The position numbers and the translations under genes were made by a program. The notes beneath the pieces were generated by a model. The model was not told the origin of the DNA. It saw only the letters and a list, made by a program, of their open reading frames with translations, and did not search any database. From contig NZ_CP042345.1 of the NCBI RefSeq assembly GCF_007954425.1, positions 2,788,001 through 2,852,000 of the forward strand: a stretch of 64,000 nucleotides of DNA. Reading direction: 5' to 3'. The stretch is from Novosphingobium ginsenosidimutans (lineage in GTDB: Bacteria > Pseudomonadota > Alphaproteobacteria > Sphingomonadales > Sphingomonadaceae). This document shows, piece by piece, positions 1-8,773 of the stretch (within the stretch, counting starts at the first letter, position 1; each line of letters starts with the position of its first letter).

Positions 1-238
1 CAAAGCCGGTGGCGGCATAGGCGCGGGCATCCTGGATGTCCTTTTCCAGGCGGCGGCGGACGTTCTGCGTTTCGGCCTTGGCGTAGAGCACCTCCTGCTT
101 CGCCGCCTCAAGATCTTCGCGCAGCCGGTCAAGCGCTTCGCCCAGCTTGTCGGTTTCCTTGTCCAGCAGTTCGTCAGGAACGCCTGCCAGTTCGGCTTCC
201 ACCGCGGGGTCGACCTGCGGCTTGTTTTCGTCGCTCAT
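1..238 (-). CDS. grpE: GrpE nucleotide exchange factor (partial, N-terminal part)
   Basis: The reading frame starts at 238 on the minus strand and runs off the left edge, so only about 79 residues are visible. They show an acidic, flexible N-terminus followed by a long helix rich in Lys, Glu, Gln and Arg with the pattern AETQNVRRRLEKD. This helix is the hallmark of GrpE, whose coiled coil dimerises and drives ADP release from DnaK. The gene follows hrcA by 18 bases on the same strand, the usual hrcA-grpE heat-shock pair of alphaproteobacteria. The identification rests on this helix and on context; the C-terminal beta domain lies outside the window. Confidence 0.88.
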   Translation of the reverse strand, partial: MSDENKPQVDPAVEAELAGVPDELLDKETDKLGEALDRLREDLEAAKQEVLYAKAETQNVRRRLEKDIQDARAYAATGF

Positions 239-256
239 AATGCTTCTAAAACCTGT

Positions 257-1297
257 CTATCGGATCAGTTTGCCCAGCGATTGGGCTGTGAAATCCACCA
301 TGGGGACTAGCCGCGCATAATTCAACCGGGTCGGGCCGATAACCCCCACCACGCCGACCACCCGGCCATCGCGATCGCGATAGGGCGAGGCGATGACGGA
401 AGAGCCGGAAAGCGAGAACAGCCGGTTCTCCGCACCGATGAAAATTCGCGTCGCCTCAGCCTCGCGCGCGGCATCGAGCAAGTCGGCGACGGACTGACGG
501 TTCTCCAGATCATCCAGCAATTGCCGGACGCGCTCGATATCGGTCAAAGCACCTTCATCGAGCAGATTGGCCTGGCCGCGCACGATCAGAACCGGGCGCT
601 GCGCCGCGTCCTCGCTCCACACGGCCAGCCCGCGTTCGACCAGATCGCGGCTGGCGGCATCCAGCGCGGTCTGCCCTGCTGCAATCTCAGCCCGCATCGC
701 CCGCGCCGCTTCGGCCAGGGTCCGCCCGCTAAGGTGCGCGGAGATATAGTTCGAGGCCTGCTCAAGCGCACCGGGAGCAAGACCAAGCGGCAATTCGACC
801 ACCCGGTTTTCGACCCCGCCATCGGCCCCCACCAGCACCGCCAGCGCCCGGCCGGGGGCCAGCGGGACCAGCTGCAGATGCTGCAAGCGCGGCTCGCGGC
901 GCGGCACCATCACGACGCCGGCCGCAGCGGACAATTCGGACAGGATTGCGCTGGTGGCGGTCAGTGCTGCCTCGATTGGCCCGGGTTGGCCCAGGCGGCT
1001 TTCGATCGCGGCGCGTTCTTCCGGAGTCGGTTCGGCCACCTGCATCATGCCGTCAACGAATAGCCGCAGTCCCTGATCGGTCGGCATCCGCCCGGCGCTG
1101 GTATGCGGCGCGGCCAGCAGCCCAAGCATTTCCAGTTCATGCAGCACCGAACGGATCGAGGCGGGCGAGAGATTGACCCCGGAGCCGGCCAGCGTCTTCG
1201 AGCCGACCGGCTGCCCCGACGTCAGATAGCCTTCCACCACCAGGCGAAAGATATCGCGGGCGCGGGCAGTCAATTCGGTGATCGGCGGGGTGGACAT
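257..1297 (-). CDS. hrcA: Heat-inducible transcription repressor HrcA
   Basis: This 346-residue protein matches the length and layout of HrcA. It has an N-terminal winged helix (about residues 1-75, with [17 protein letters not shown] and [13 protein letters not shown]), a central GAF-like dimerisation region, and a C-terminal segment containing FIGAEN and [16 protein letters not shown]. HrcA represses chaperone operons by binding CIRCE operators and is kept active by GroEL. It is first in a minus-strand unit with grpE 18 bases downstream. No CIRCE sequence (TTAGCACTC, 9-base spacer, inverted repeat) is present in its own upstream region, so within this window it is a regulator without a visible target. 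Confidence 0.95.
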   Translation of the reverse strand: MSTPPITELTARARDIFRLVVEGYLTSGQPVGSKTLAGSGVNLSPASIRSVLHELEMLGLLAAPHTSAGRMPTDQGLRLFVDGMMQVAEPTPEERAAIESRLGQPGPIEAALTATSAILSELSAAAGVVMVPRREPRLQHLQLVPLAPGRALAVLVGADGGVENRVVELPLGLAPGALEQASNYISAHLSGRTLAEAARAMRAEIAAGQTALDAASRDLVERGLAVWSEDAAQRPVLIVRGQANLLDEGALTDIERVRQLLDDLENRQSVADLLDAAREAEATRIFIGAENRLFSLSGSSVIASPYRDRDGRVVGVVGVIGPTRLNYARLVPMVDFTAQSLGKLIR

Positions 1298-1306
1298 TGC
1301 GGGCCT

Positions 1307-1334
1307 AATGTAAAGGCTGGGCTTGCAGCCTCAA
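1307..1334 (-). promoter_or_regulatory. Candidate hrcA promoter with inverted repeat
   Basis: On the minus strand a TTGAGG hexamer (1334-1329) and a TACATT hexamer (1312-1307) are separated by 16 bases, ten bases upstream of the hrcA start. The -35 region is embedded in a perfect 7-bp inverted repeat, GGGCTTG (1319-1325) and CAAGCCC (1332-1338). The preceding C gives CTTGAGG, which loosely resembles a sigma-32 -35 box. The match is modest, so this is a candidate only. Confidence 0.3.
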
Positions 1335-1378
1335 GCCCATTGCGCCTAACGCGGCGCGAAACCAAGCAAGGATTACTT

Positions 1379-2095
1379 ATGCGACCTTCCGGCCGCGCGC
1401 CCGACGAGATGCGCGCTATCAGCTTCGAACCCCACTTCACCAAACATGCCGAAGGATCGGTGCTGGTCAGCTTTGGCGACACCAAGGTGATCTGCACCGC
1501 TTCAGTCGAAGAACGCGTGCCGCCGTTTCTGCGCGGCAAGGGCGAAGGCTGGGTGACGGCGGAATACTCCATGCTCCCCCGTGCTACCCACACCCGCGGC
1601 AGCCGTGAAGCGGCCAAGGGCAAGCAATCGGGGCGCACCCAGGAGATCCAGCGCCTGATCGGCCGCAGCCTGCGCTCAGTCACCGACCTCAAGGCGCTCG
1701 GTGAGCGCCAGATCACGCTCGATTGCGACGTGATCCAGGCTGATGGCGGCACCCGCACCGCCGCGATCTCCGGCGCCTGGGTCGCGCTGCGCCTCGCGGT
1801 CGATGGCCTGCTCAAGCAGGGCCTGATCACCGCCGATCCACTGCCCCGCAAGGTGGCGGCGGTCAGCTGCGGGATCTTCAAGGGCAACCCGGTGCTCGAC
1901 CTTGATTATGACGAGGATTCCTCGGCCGATGCCGATGCCAACTTCGTGCTGATCGAAGGCGGCCACATTGCCGAGGTCCAGGCCACGGCCGAAGGCGCGA
2001 CCTATGACGAGGAAGGCTTGCTGCGCCTGCTCCGCCTCGCCCGGATCGGCTGCAACGCGATCTTCGCGGCGCAGGATAAGGCGGTCGGCAAATGA
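1379..2095 (+). CDS. rph: Ribonuclease PH
   Basis: Starting at ATG 1379 (AAGGA upstream) gives 238 residues, the standard RNase PH length. The enzyme trims tRNA 3' ends phosphorolytically and works as a hexamer. The phosphate-binding residues fall exactly at family positions: Arg86 in GKQSGR and the GGTR motif at 123-126. The acidic motif [14 protein letters not shown] near residue 175-190 carries the metal-binding aspartates. The frame stays open upstream to 1103, but that extension crosses hrcA and lacks similarity to the family. The stop overlaps the start of rdgB (ATGA), so the two are translationally coupled. Confidence 0.96.
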   Translation: MRPSGRAPDEMRAISFEPHFTKHAEGSVLVSFGDTKVICTASVEERVPPFLRGKGEGWVTAEYSMLPRATHTRGSREAAKGKQSGRTQEIQRLIGRSLRSVTDLKALGERQITLDCDVIQADGGTRTAAISGAWVALRLAVDGLLKQGLITADPLPRKVAAVSCGIFKGNPVLDLDYDEDSSADADANFVLIEGGHIAEVQATAEGATYDEEGLLRLLRLARIGCNAIFAAQDKAVGK

Positions 2096-2721
2096 CCCGG
2101 CGGCTGGGCGGCGGAACCCTGGTGATTGCTACGCACAACGCGGGCAAGCTCAAGGAAATCGGCGCCCTGCTCGATCCCTATGGGGTCAATTGCATCTCTG
2201 CGGGCTCGCTCGGGCTGCCGGAGCCAGCCGAAACGGGCAAGACCTTTGTCGAGAATGCCCTGATCAAGGCGCGGGCTGCGGCCGAAGCCTCTGGCCTCCC
2301 TGCCCTCGCTGACGATTCCGGTCTCTGCGTCACGGCGCTTGATGGGCGCCCCGGCGTCTACACCGCCGACTGGGCCGAACGGCAGTGGTTCGAAGGTCCC
2401 GCGGGTCGCGACTGGTACATGGCCATGGGAAAGGTCGAAGGACTGCTGTGCGAGCTGGGACCGGATACAGACCGTTCCTGCCACTTCGCCTGCGTCCTCG
2501 CGATTGCCTGGCCCGACGGCGAAAGCGCCGTCTACGAAGGCCGCGCCAATGGCAGCCTGACCTGGCCGCCGCGCGGCACCATGGGCTTTGGCTATGATCC
2601 GGTCTTCGTCCCCTTGGGCGACACCCGCACCTTTGCCGAGCATGACCCGGCCGAGAAGCACGCCATCAGCCACCGCGCCGATGCCTTTGCCAAGCTGGTC
2701 GCGGAGCAGTTTGGCGGGTAA
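2092..2721 (+). CDS. rdgB: XTP/dITP diphosphatase (RdgB/HAM1 family)
   Basis: A 209-residue house-cleaning pyrophosphatase that hydrolyses non-canonical purine triphosphates (dITP, XTP) to monophosphates. Family features are the N-terminal [13 protein letters not shown] substrate loop, [14 protein letters not shown], the ADDSGL motif containing the catalytic aspartate, and the [10 protein letters not shown] and [10 protein letters not shown] motifs near the end. The start codon overlaps the rph stop by four bases. The rph-rdgB-hemW order is common in alphaproteobacteria. Nothing is missing compared with typical members. Confidence 0.95.
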   Translation: MTRRLGGGTLVIATHNAGKLKEIGALLDPYGVNCISAGSLGLPEPAETGKTFVENALIKARAAAEASGLPALADDSGLCVTALDGRPGVYTADWAERQWFEGPAGRDWYMAMGKVEGLLCELGPDTDRSCHFACVLAIAWPDGESAVYEGRANGSLTWPPRGTMGFGYDPVFVPLGDTRTFAEHDPAEKHAISHRADAFAKLVAEQFGG

Positions 2722-2731
2722 GACTGCCCGC

Positions 2732-3883
2732 ATGGCCCGCGCGCTCTACATCCATTGGCCGTTCTGCCTCGCAAAGTGTCCCTATTGCGACTTCAACAGC
2801 CATGTCCGTGACAGCGTCGACCATGCCGCCTGGGAGGCCGCGCTGCTGGCGGACTTGCGGCACGAGGCGGAACTGGCTGGCGGCGAGCCGCTCGACAGCA
2901 TTTTCTTCGGCGGTGGCACCCCATCACTGATGCCGCCGGCCCTGGTCGCGCGGCTGCTGGGCGAGGCGGAGAAGCTCTGGGGCTTCGCGCCGGGCATCGA
3001 GATCACGCTGGAAGGCAATCCATCCTCGATCGAGGCGGCGAACTATGAGGCTCTGGCTGCGGCTGGAGTCAACCGGGCCTCGCTCGGCATCCAGGCACTC
3101 GATGACCAGACGCTGCACTTCCTGGGCCGTCTGCATGATGCCGGTGAAGGTCTGCGTGCGCTGGAAACGGCGCAAGGGGTGTTCGGCCGCGTCTCGTTAG
3201 ACCTGATCTATGCGCGCCCGGGCCAGACGCCGGAAGCCTGGGCTGCGGAGCTTAAGCGCGCCATCAGCTTCGGCACCACACACCTCTCGCTTTACCAGCT
3301 GACGATCGAACCCGGCACCCGGTTCGAGACCATGGTACGCAAGGGCGACTTCACCCCGCTGGATGACGACACCTGCGCCGACCTATTCACGCTGACCCGC
3401 GAGCAGACCGCAGCGGCAGGCCTCCCCGCCTACGAGATCAGCAACCACGCCGCTGTCGGTGAGGAAAGCCGCCATAACCTGACCTACTGGCGCTATCAGG
3501 ACTATGTTGGGATCGGCCCTGGCGCGCACGGTCGTCGCAATGGCACAGCGACCGTGCGGCACAAGAAGCCGGAAAACTGGCTGAGCGCGGTCGCGGCCAA
3601 TGGCCACGGCATCGCCGAAAGCCGCGTGCTCGGAACACGCGAGCAAGCCGCCGAGGCCATGCTGATGGGGCTGCGCCTGCGTGAAGGGATCGAGCTGGCG
3701 GCCCTCGCCGCGCGGTTCAGCCTGGCTCCGGCAGCCTTGCTCGATCAGGCAAAGGCTGAACTTTACCGGCAGCAAGGCCTGGTCTGGCAGGATGGCGCGA
3801 GGGTCGGCGTGACCGAGGCGGGAATGCCGCTGCTCGACGCCCTGCTCGGTGAGCTGGTCCCGGCCGAACTGGTCGAAGCATGA
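2732..3883 (+). CDS. hemW: Radical SAM haem chaperone HemW
   Basis: With ATG 2732 the protein is 383 residues. The radical-SAM cluster motif CxxxCxxC is at Cys12, Cys16 and Cys19 (HWPFCLAKCPYCDF), followed by FFGGGTPS, the GNPSS loop and the GIQALD segment typical of HemW. HemW was long misannotated as oxygen-independent coproporphyrinogen oxidase; it binds haem and inserts it into respiratory enzymes. The frame extends upstream to 2588 inside rdgB, but the conserved family start is MARALYIHWPFC. Its stop overlaps the start of the recombinase gene. Confidence 0.93.
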   Translation: MARALYIHWPFCLAKCPYCDFNSHVRDSVDHAAWEAALLADLRHEAELAGGEPLDSIFFGGGTPSLMPPALVARLLGEAEKLWGFAPGIEITLEGNPSSIEAANYEALAAAGVNRASLGIQALDDQTLHFLGRLHDAGEGLRALETAQGVFGRVSLDLIYARPGQTPEAWAAELKRAISFGTTHLSLYQLTIEPGTRFETMVRKGDFTPLDDDTCADLFTLTREQTAAAGLPAYEISNHAAVGEESRHNLTYWRYQDYVGIGPGAHGRRNGTATVRHKKPENWLSAVAANGHGIAESRVLGTREQAAEAMLMGLRLREGIELAALAARFSLAPAALLDQAKAELYRQQGLVWQDGARVGVTEAGMPLLDALLGELVPAELVEA

Positions 3884-4776
3884 GCGCCAGCGCGATCCTC
3901 AACGCCTGGCATGATCACTTGGCCCAGGCGCGCCGCCGCTCCCCGCATACTGTTCGTGCTTATGTAGCCATAGTGGAGCGACTGATCGAGGCTACCGGAC
4001 TGACCGACTGGGCAACGCTTGCTCGGATCGATGCGACGGCCTTGCGCCAGCAACTAGCCCGGCGCCGCGCAGACGGTTTGGGCAATGCCTCGACCGCGCG
4101 GGAGCTCTCGGCACTGAAGGGCTTCGTCGCCTTTGCCCGGGCGCAGGCGGGGATGACCGATCCCACCCCGCCGCGAATGCGCGGCCCCCGAGTCAAGAAA
4201 GGCCTCCCCCGCCCCGTCACGCCGGACGAAGCGGTCAATCTCGCCGCCGGGGTCGAGGAGAATGCGGCGATCGCGTGGATCGGCGCGCGTGACCGGGCCG
4301 TGCTGCTGCTGCTCTACGGCGCTGGGTTGCGCATTGCCGAAGCGCTTTCGCTGTCCGGCGCAGCCTTGCCGCTGGGCGAAACACTGACCGTCACTGGTAA
4401 GGGCGGCAAGCAGCGCGCCGTGCCGATCCTGCCGCTGGTCTCCGCCGCCGTCGCGGACTATGCCGCCAAATGTCCCTGGCCATTGGAGCGCGACAAGCCC
4501 CTGTTTCGCGGCGCCCGCGGCGGACCGTTGTCGCAAGGCATGGTTCAAAAGGCGATGGCCTCGGCGCGCAGCGCTCTCGGTCTGCCGCCCAGCGCCACCC
4601 CGCACGCGCTGCGCCATTCCTTTGCGACGCACCTCTTGAGCGCGGGCGCGGACCTACGTTCGCTGCAAGAACTGCTTGGCCACGCCAGCCTGGGTTCAAC
4701 CCAGATTTACACCAAGGTCGATGCTGCCGTGCTGCTCGATGTCTATCGCCACGCCCACCCGCGTGAAGCGGGTTAG
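3880..4776 (+). CDS. xerC: Tyrosine recombinase XerC
   Basis: A 298-residue tyrosine recombinase with an N-terminal SAM-like core-binding domain (to about residue 95) and a C-terminal catalytic domain. All catalytic residues are present: Arg151 (GAGLRIAEAL), Lys174 region (TGKGGKQR), His242 and Arg245 (HALRHSFATH), His268 (LLGHASL) and nucleophile Tyr277 (TQIYTKV). Length and the LGHASLGSTQIYTKV block fit XerC, which resolves chromosome dimers at dif with XerD. It sits in a housekeeping operon with no att sites nearby, so it is not read as a mobile-element integrase. Confidence 0.92.
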   Translation: MSASAILNAWHDHLAQARRRSPHTVRAYVAIVERLIEATGLTDWATLARIDATALRQQLARRRADGLGNASTARELSALKGFVAFARAQAGMTDPTPPRMRGPRVKKGLPRPVTPDEAVNLAAGVEENAAIAWIGARDRAVLLLLYGAGLRIAEALSLSGAALPLGETLTVTGKGGKQRAVPILPLVSAAVADYAAKCPWPLERDKPLFRGARGGPLSQGMVQKAMASARSALGLPPSATPHALRHSFATHLLSAGADLRSLQELLGHASLGSTQIYTKVDAAVLLDVYRHAHPREAG

Positions 4777-5372
4777 CCCTTTGGCTTCCAGGTCACCACG
4801 CGCCACAGGTAGGTGACGACAATCGCCGCGATCACGGCGGTCGACAGCGGTCCCAGCCATTTTTCGACATCGCCGAACTGCGAACCCAGGAAATAGCCCG
4901 CCCCGGCCAGCGCCGCGCTCCAGCCCAGCGTGCCAATGGTCGAGAAAACCAGGAAGCGCCGCAGCGACATCTTGAACAACCCGGCCGGGACCGAAATCAG
5001 CGAGCGCAGTGTGGGGATCATCCGGGCGATCAGCACGATGGTCGAACCATAGCGCTCAAACAGGCGTTCGCCGCGCTCGACCTCATCCCAGTCAAGCGTC
5101 AGCCAACGACTGTATTTGTCGATGAACACGTGCATGCGCGCTTCGCCGAACTTGATCGCCAGCCAGTACCAGAACCAGTTCCCCAACATGGCACCGGCGG
5201 TGCCGGCCACGATCGTTCCCTCCAGCGTCATGCTGCCACGTGCCGCCGAAACGCCGGCAACGGTCATGATCACTTCCGATGGCACCGGCGGAAACACCGT
5301 TTCCAGCAGCATCAGCGCAGCGACACCCCAGTAACCGCCCCATTCGACGAGGCGGATGATCCAGTCTTCCAT
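4773..5372 (-). CDS. DedA family membrane protein
   Basis: A 199-residue integral membrane protein of the DedA/VTT family, implicated in undecaprenyl-phosphate and phospholipid flipping. Visible family features include the early ETVFPPVPSEVIM motif, a GNWFWYWLA helix, the FERYGSTIVLIARMIPTLRSLISVPAG block with its conserved arginines, and a C-terminal hydrophobic helix. It is the last gene of the minus-strand run rsmI-yraN-gshB-dedA, seven bases after gshB, and converges on xerC with a four-base overlap. The specific lipid substrate cannot be told from sequence. Confidence 0.9.
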   Translation of the reverse strand: MEDWIIRLVEWGGYWGVAALMLLETVFPPVPSEVIMTVAGVSAARGSMTLEGTIVAGTAGAMLGNWFWYWLAIKFGEARMHVFIDKYSRWLTLDWDEVERGERLFERYGSTIVLIARMIPTLRSLISVPAGLFKMSLRRFLVFSTIGTLGWSAALAGAGYFLGSQFGDVEKWLGPLSTAVIAAIVVTYLWRVVTWKPKG

Positions 5373-5379
5373 GCTGTCC

Positions 5380-6345
5380 TCAGCTTACGGTGCGGGCAGC
5401 GATCCGTGCTTCGATCGCATCCCAGATCTTGCCGGGCGTATCGGTGCCGTTGAATCGGTCGATCGCAACAATGCCGGTCGGCGAAGTGACGTTGATCTCG
5501 GTCAGCCACTCGCCGCCGATCACGTCGATCCCGACAAAGATCAAACCCAGTCGCTTGAGCTCGGGTCCCATCGCCGCGCAGATTTCCTGCTCGCGCGGCG
5601 TAAGCTCGGTCGCTTCGGCGCTGCCGCCGACGGCGAGGTTGGAGCGGAATTCGCCCTCGCCCGGCTTGCGGTTGATCGCCCCGGCCACTTCGCCGTCGAT
5701 CAGCACGATCCGCTTGTCGCCCTTGGCCACTTCGGGAAGGAATGGCTGGACCATGTGCGGTTCGGGCCAAGTCTGGTTGAACACCTCGAACAAGGCGGAA
5801 AGGTTGTCACCCTCGGCTGGCACGCGGAAGATCGCCTTGCCGCCATTGCCGTGGATCGGCTTGACCACCACGGCGCCGTGCTGCGCCTGGAACGCCTTCA
5901 CCTCGTCGACCGAGCGCGTCACCAGCGTCGGCGGCATGAAGCGGCGGTAGTCGAGCACCATGACCTTCTCGGGTGCATTGCGGACCGAGCGCGGGTTGTT
6001 GACTACCAGCGTCTCGTGTTCGATCCGCTCGAGCAGGTGGGTCGCGGTGATGTAGCCCATGTGGAACGGCGGATCCTGGCGCATCAACACCACATCGATA
6101 TCGCGGCCAAGGTCGAGCCGGACGGGATCGCCCTTGGCGAAATAATCACCAGCCACGCGCTGGACGGTCACCGGATGGCACACAGCGGTAAGCCGGTCAT
6201 CCGCATCCAGCGTCAGCGCGTTGACATCGTAGTGCCAGACCCGGTGTCCGCGCGCCTGGGCCGCCAGCATCAGCGCAAAACTGGAATCGCCGGTGATATT
6301 GATCGTTTCAATGGGGTCCATCTGGACCGCGACACGCAAGGTCAT
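5380..6345 (-). CDS. gshB: Glutathione synthetase
   Basis: A 321-residue ATP-grasp enzyme that joins gamma-glutamylcysteine and glycine in the second step of glutathione synthesis. Family hallmarks are VAVQMDPIETINITGDSSF at the N-terminus, the DPPFHMGYI loop, VVVKPIHGNGGKAIFRV (ATP-grasp lysine and glycine loop) and VGIDVIGGEWLTEINVTSPTG near the C-terminus. It starts at ATG 6345, with GAGGAA a few bases upstream. It lies nine bases after yraN and seven before dedA, so it is probably cotranscribed with them. Confidence 0.96.
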   Translation of the reverse strand: MTLRVAVQMDPIETINITGDSSFALMLAAQARGHRVWHYDVNALTLDADDRLTAVCHPVTVQRVAGDYFAKGDPVRLDLGRDIDVVLMRQDPPFHMGYITATHLLERIEHETLVVNNPRSVRNAPEKVMVLDYRRFMPPTLVTRSVDEVKAFQAQHGAVVVKPIHGNGGKAIFRVPAEGDNLSALFEVFNQTWPEPHMVQPFLPEVAKGDKRIVLIDGEVAGAINRKPGEGEFRSNLAVGGSAEATELTPREQEICAAMGPELKRLGLIFVGIDVIGGEWLTEINVTSPTGIVAIDRFNGTDTPGKIWDAIEARIAARTVS

Positions 6346-6354
6346 GCAAATTCC

Positions 6355-6708
6355 TCAAGCCGCCAGAGCGTTCTCCAGATGGCGCGGGAAACGCCACGGC
6401 GCAAGGAGGAGAACATCAATGCGGACAAGATCGCCCGGCCGGACATAGCGATGGACGACAGCTTCGGCGGCGGCGGACACCCGGCGAAGGCGATAGGGGT
6501 CTATAGCATCGTCCAGCAATTCGGCGGACGAACGCCATTTCACTTCAACGAAAATCACGGTTCGCCCCCGCCGCGCGATCAGGTCAATCTCGCCGCGCGG
6601 GGTCTTGAGCCGCTGGGCGAGGATGCGCCAGCCCTTGAAGCGAAGATAGAGCGCCGCCAGCGCTTCACCGCGCCGCCCCTGGGCCTCCCGCCGGGCGCGC
6701 TGGTTCAC
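6355..6708 (-). CDS. YraN family (UPF0102) nuclease-fold protein
   Basis: A 117-residue protein starting at GTG 6708, overlapping the rsmI stop. It carries the UPF0102 endonuclease-like core: GEALAALYLRFKGWRIL, then the acidic PRGEIDLIARRG and VFVEVKWRS, a PD-(D/E)xK-type pattern. The biochemical role of YraN is not established. The rsmI-yraN neighbourhood next to a LpoA-like gene is conserved across many proteobacteria. Confidence 0.9.
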   Translation of the reverse strand: MNQRARREAQGRRGEALAALYLRFKGWRILAQRLKTPRGEIDLIARRGRTVIFVEVKWRSSAELLDDAIDPYRLRRVSAAAEAVVHRYVRPGDLVRIDVLLLAPWRFPRHLENALAA

Positions 6709-7532
6709 TTGAGCTCCAGCGCGCGGGCATAGAGCACTTTGCGGTCCAGCCCGGTCGTTTTGGCCACCGCGGCAGCGGCCTGCGAAGCCTTGTCAGTCGC
6801 CAGCGCCGCGCGCAGCAGGGCATCGATATCGTGCTCCACCGCTGCCGGCTCGCCAGGCGGAGCGATCACCAGCGCGATCTCGCCCTTGGGGGGATTGGCG
6901 GCGTAGTGGGCAATCAGCCCAGCAGTACTGCCGGTGCGGCACTCCTCGAACCGTTTGGTTAACTCGCGGGCGACAGCCACCTCGCGTCCCGGCAGCTCTT
7001 CGCCAATCGCGGCGAGCGCATCCGCCAGACGCGGCGCAGTTTCATACAGCACCAGCGTTGCTTCTACGCTGGCGAGGCCCCGCAACGCATCGCGGCGGGC
7101 CTTGTCCTTGCTGGGCAGGAACCCGGCAAAGAGGAAGCGATCGCTCGGCAGGCCGGCCAGAGTCAGGGCCATAATCGCGGCACTTGGCCCCGGCAGACTG
7201 GTCACGGAAACCCCGCGTTCCCGCGCTGCGCGGACCAGCTTGAAACCAGGGTCTGAAATCAGCGGCGTACCCGCATCACTGACCAGCGCGACCGGCTGCT
7301 CGCTCGCCAATGCCAGGATATGATCCCGCGTCGCCTCACTCGCGTGGTCGTCATAGCGGATAAGTTTTTGTTTTATTTGTAAATAATGCAGAAGTTTGCC
7401 CGTGATTCGCGTGTCTTCACAGGCTACCGCAGCTACGCCACGCAGTGTCGCTATCGCTCGCAGGGTGATGTCGCCCAGATTGCCAATCGGCGTTGCGACA
7501 ATGTAGAGTCCCGGAGAGAGCGGCGCGTCCAT
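6705..7532 (-). CDS. rsmI: 16S rRNA (cytidine(1402)-2'-O)-methyltransferase RsmI
   Basis: A 275-residue tetrapyrrole-methylase-fold enzyme that 2'-O-methylates C1402 of 16S rRNA in the decoding centre. Motifs: LYIVATPIGNLGDITLRA at the N-terminus, ACEDTRITGKLL, LVSDAGTPLISDPG and SLPGPSAAIMAL for SAM binding, then RFLFAGFLP and the GEIALVI block. It is the first gene of a minus-strand operon and diverges from a lipoprotein gene across only 38 bases, so both promoters must lie in or near this short spacer. Confidence 0.95.
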   Translation of the reverse strand: MDAPLSPGLYIVATPIGNLGDITLRAIATLRGVAAVACEDTRITGKLLHYLQIKQKLIRYDDHASEATRDHILALASEQPVALVSDAGTPLISDPGFKLVRAARERGVSVTSLPGPSAAIMALTLAGLPSDRFLFAGFLPSKDKARRDALRGLASVEATLVLYETAPRLADALAAIGEELPGREVAVARELTKRFEECRTGSTAGLIAHYAANPPKGEIALVIAPPGEPAAVEHDIDALLRAALATDKASQAAAAVAKTTGLDRKVLYARALELK

Positions 7533-7570
7533 AACCAGTTCATGGACCGCCTCGAGGGGAGCGTAAAGTG

Positions 7571-8716
7571 ATGTCCTTCAATCGGCGCAACGCCATCATG
7601 CTGGGCGCCATCGTGCTGCTGTCGGGCTGCAAGGTCATTCCCAAGGGCACCCCCACACCCGCTCCGCCACCGGAAGACCGGCCAACCGATGCCCTGCCCA
7701 GCGACCAGACGCGCCACCGCGTCGCGCTGCTCGTGCCGATGAACGGGCCCAACGCCGATGTCGGCCAGTCGCTTGCCAATGCGACGACGATGGCGCTGCT
7801 CGATACGAATGCGCAGAACATCCGCATTACGACTTACGACACCTCGGCTGGCCCTGCTGCTGCGGCGACCAAGGCGATCCAGGATGGCAACAAGCTGATC
7901 CTTGGCCCGCTGATGGGCGACGAAGTGCCGCCCGTGGCCACAGTCGCCCGCGCTGCGCGGGTGCCGCTGATTTCCTATGCCAGCGATACAAGTGCCAATG
8001 CCCGCGATGTCTTTGCTATGGGCACCGCGCCAAGCAATTCGATCGGTCGCACCGTAACCTTCGCCAAGGCCCGCGGCATCACCCGCTTTGCGCTGCTGGT
8101 TCCGAATGGCGATTATGGTGCGCGGGCCAGGGTGGCCTATGATGATGCGGTCAAGGCCGTGGGCGGCACACTGGTCGCCAGCGAAAGCTATGACCGTTCC
8201 AACCCTTCGATTGTCAGCGCGGCCCGGCGTCTGCGCACGCGGGGCGGCTTTGAGGCCGTGCTGATTGCAGACGGTGCGCGCTTTGCAGCCCTTGCCGCGC
8301 CGCAGCTCAAGACGCCGGGCGCAGCCAACCCGCGCATTCTTGGCACCGAACTGTGGAGCGGGGAGAGCGTGATCAGCTCTACCCCCGCGCTGCGCGGGGC
8401 ATGGTTTTCGGCGGTGGCGGATACCCGCTTCCGCACCTTTGCCGACAGTTACCAGAGCCGGTTTGGCACCAAGCCCTTCCGTGTCGCCACGCAGGGCTAT
8501 GACTCGGTCCTGCTGACGATCCGCGTGGCGCGTGACTGGCGGCTGGGCACGCCATTTCCGACGGCACGCTTGGCCGATACCGGTGGCTTTCTTGGACTCG
8601 ACGGTCCCTTCCGCTTCACGCCGTCCGGTCAGATCGAACGGGCGCTGGAAGTGCGCGAAGCCCGCGCCGGGACTGTCGCCGTGGTCAGTCCGGCACCCGA
8701 CAAGTTCGGCGACTGA
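7571..8716 (+). CDS. Penicillin-binding protein activator (LpoA/LppC-like lipoprotein)
   Basis: The protein (381 residues from ATG 7571) begins with a lipoprotein signal ending in the lipobox LLSGC, so Cys20 would be lipidated. The rest is a periplasmic-binding-protein fold of the LppC/LpoA C-terminal type: HRVALLVPMNGPNADVG, ILGPLMGDEVPPVA, LVPNGDYGARARVAYDDAV and GYDSVLL. In enterobacteria LpoA activates PBP1A from the outer membrane. This shorter form lacks the N-terminal TPR domain of E. coli LpoA, as is common in alphaproteobacteria. GAGGGGAG precedes the start; GTG at 7568 is an alternative. The PBP partner is inferred, not seen. Confidence 0.82.
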   Translation: MSFNRRNAIMLGAIVLLSGCKVIPKGTPTPAPPPEDRPTDALPSDQTRHRVALLVPMNGPNADVGQSLANATTMALLDTNAQNIRITTYDTSAGPAAAATKAIQDGNKLILGPLMGDEVPPVATVARAARVPLISYASDTSANARDVFAMGTAPSNSIGRTVTFAKARGITRFALLVPNGDYGARARVAYDDAVKAVGGTLVASESYDRSNPSIVSAARRLRTRGGFEAVLIADGARFAALAAPQLKTPGAANPRILGTELWSGESVISSTPALRGAWFSAVADTRFRTFADSYQSRFGTKPFRVATQGYDSVLLTIRVARDWRLGTPFPTARLADTGGFLGLDGPFRFTPSGQIERALEVREARAGTVAVVSPAPDKFGD

Positions 8717-8736
8717 CGAAAACCCCCAGCCCCGCC

Positions 8737-8766
8737 TTGCTTAGCGGAATCCCCGCGTTCTATAGA
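8737..8766 (+). promoter_or_regulatory. parE promoter (probable leaderless transcript)
   Basis: TTGCTT (8737-8742) and TATAGA (8761-8766) are separated by 18 bases, a good housekeeping sigma match. The ATG of parE is at 8774, only seven bases after the -10 box. Transcription would therefore start at or within a base or two of the start codon. The intervening bases hold no Shine-Dalgarno sequence, so a leaderless mRNA is likely. Confidence 0.55.
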
Positions 8767-8773
8767 CGTTCCC

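Noticed and set aside
3880-4776. Integrase of a mobile element
   Set aside because: Length and catalytic block fit XerC, the gene is embedded in a housekeeping operon, and no att repeats or cargo genes are present.
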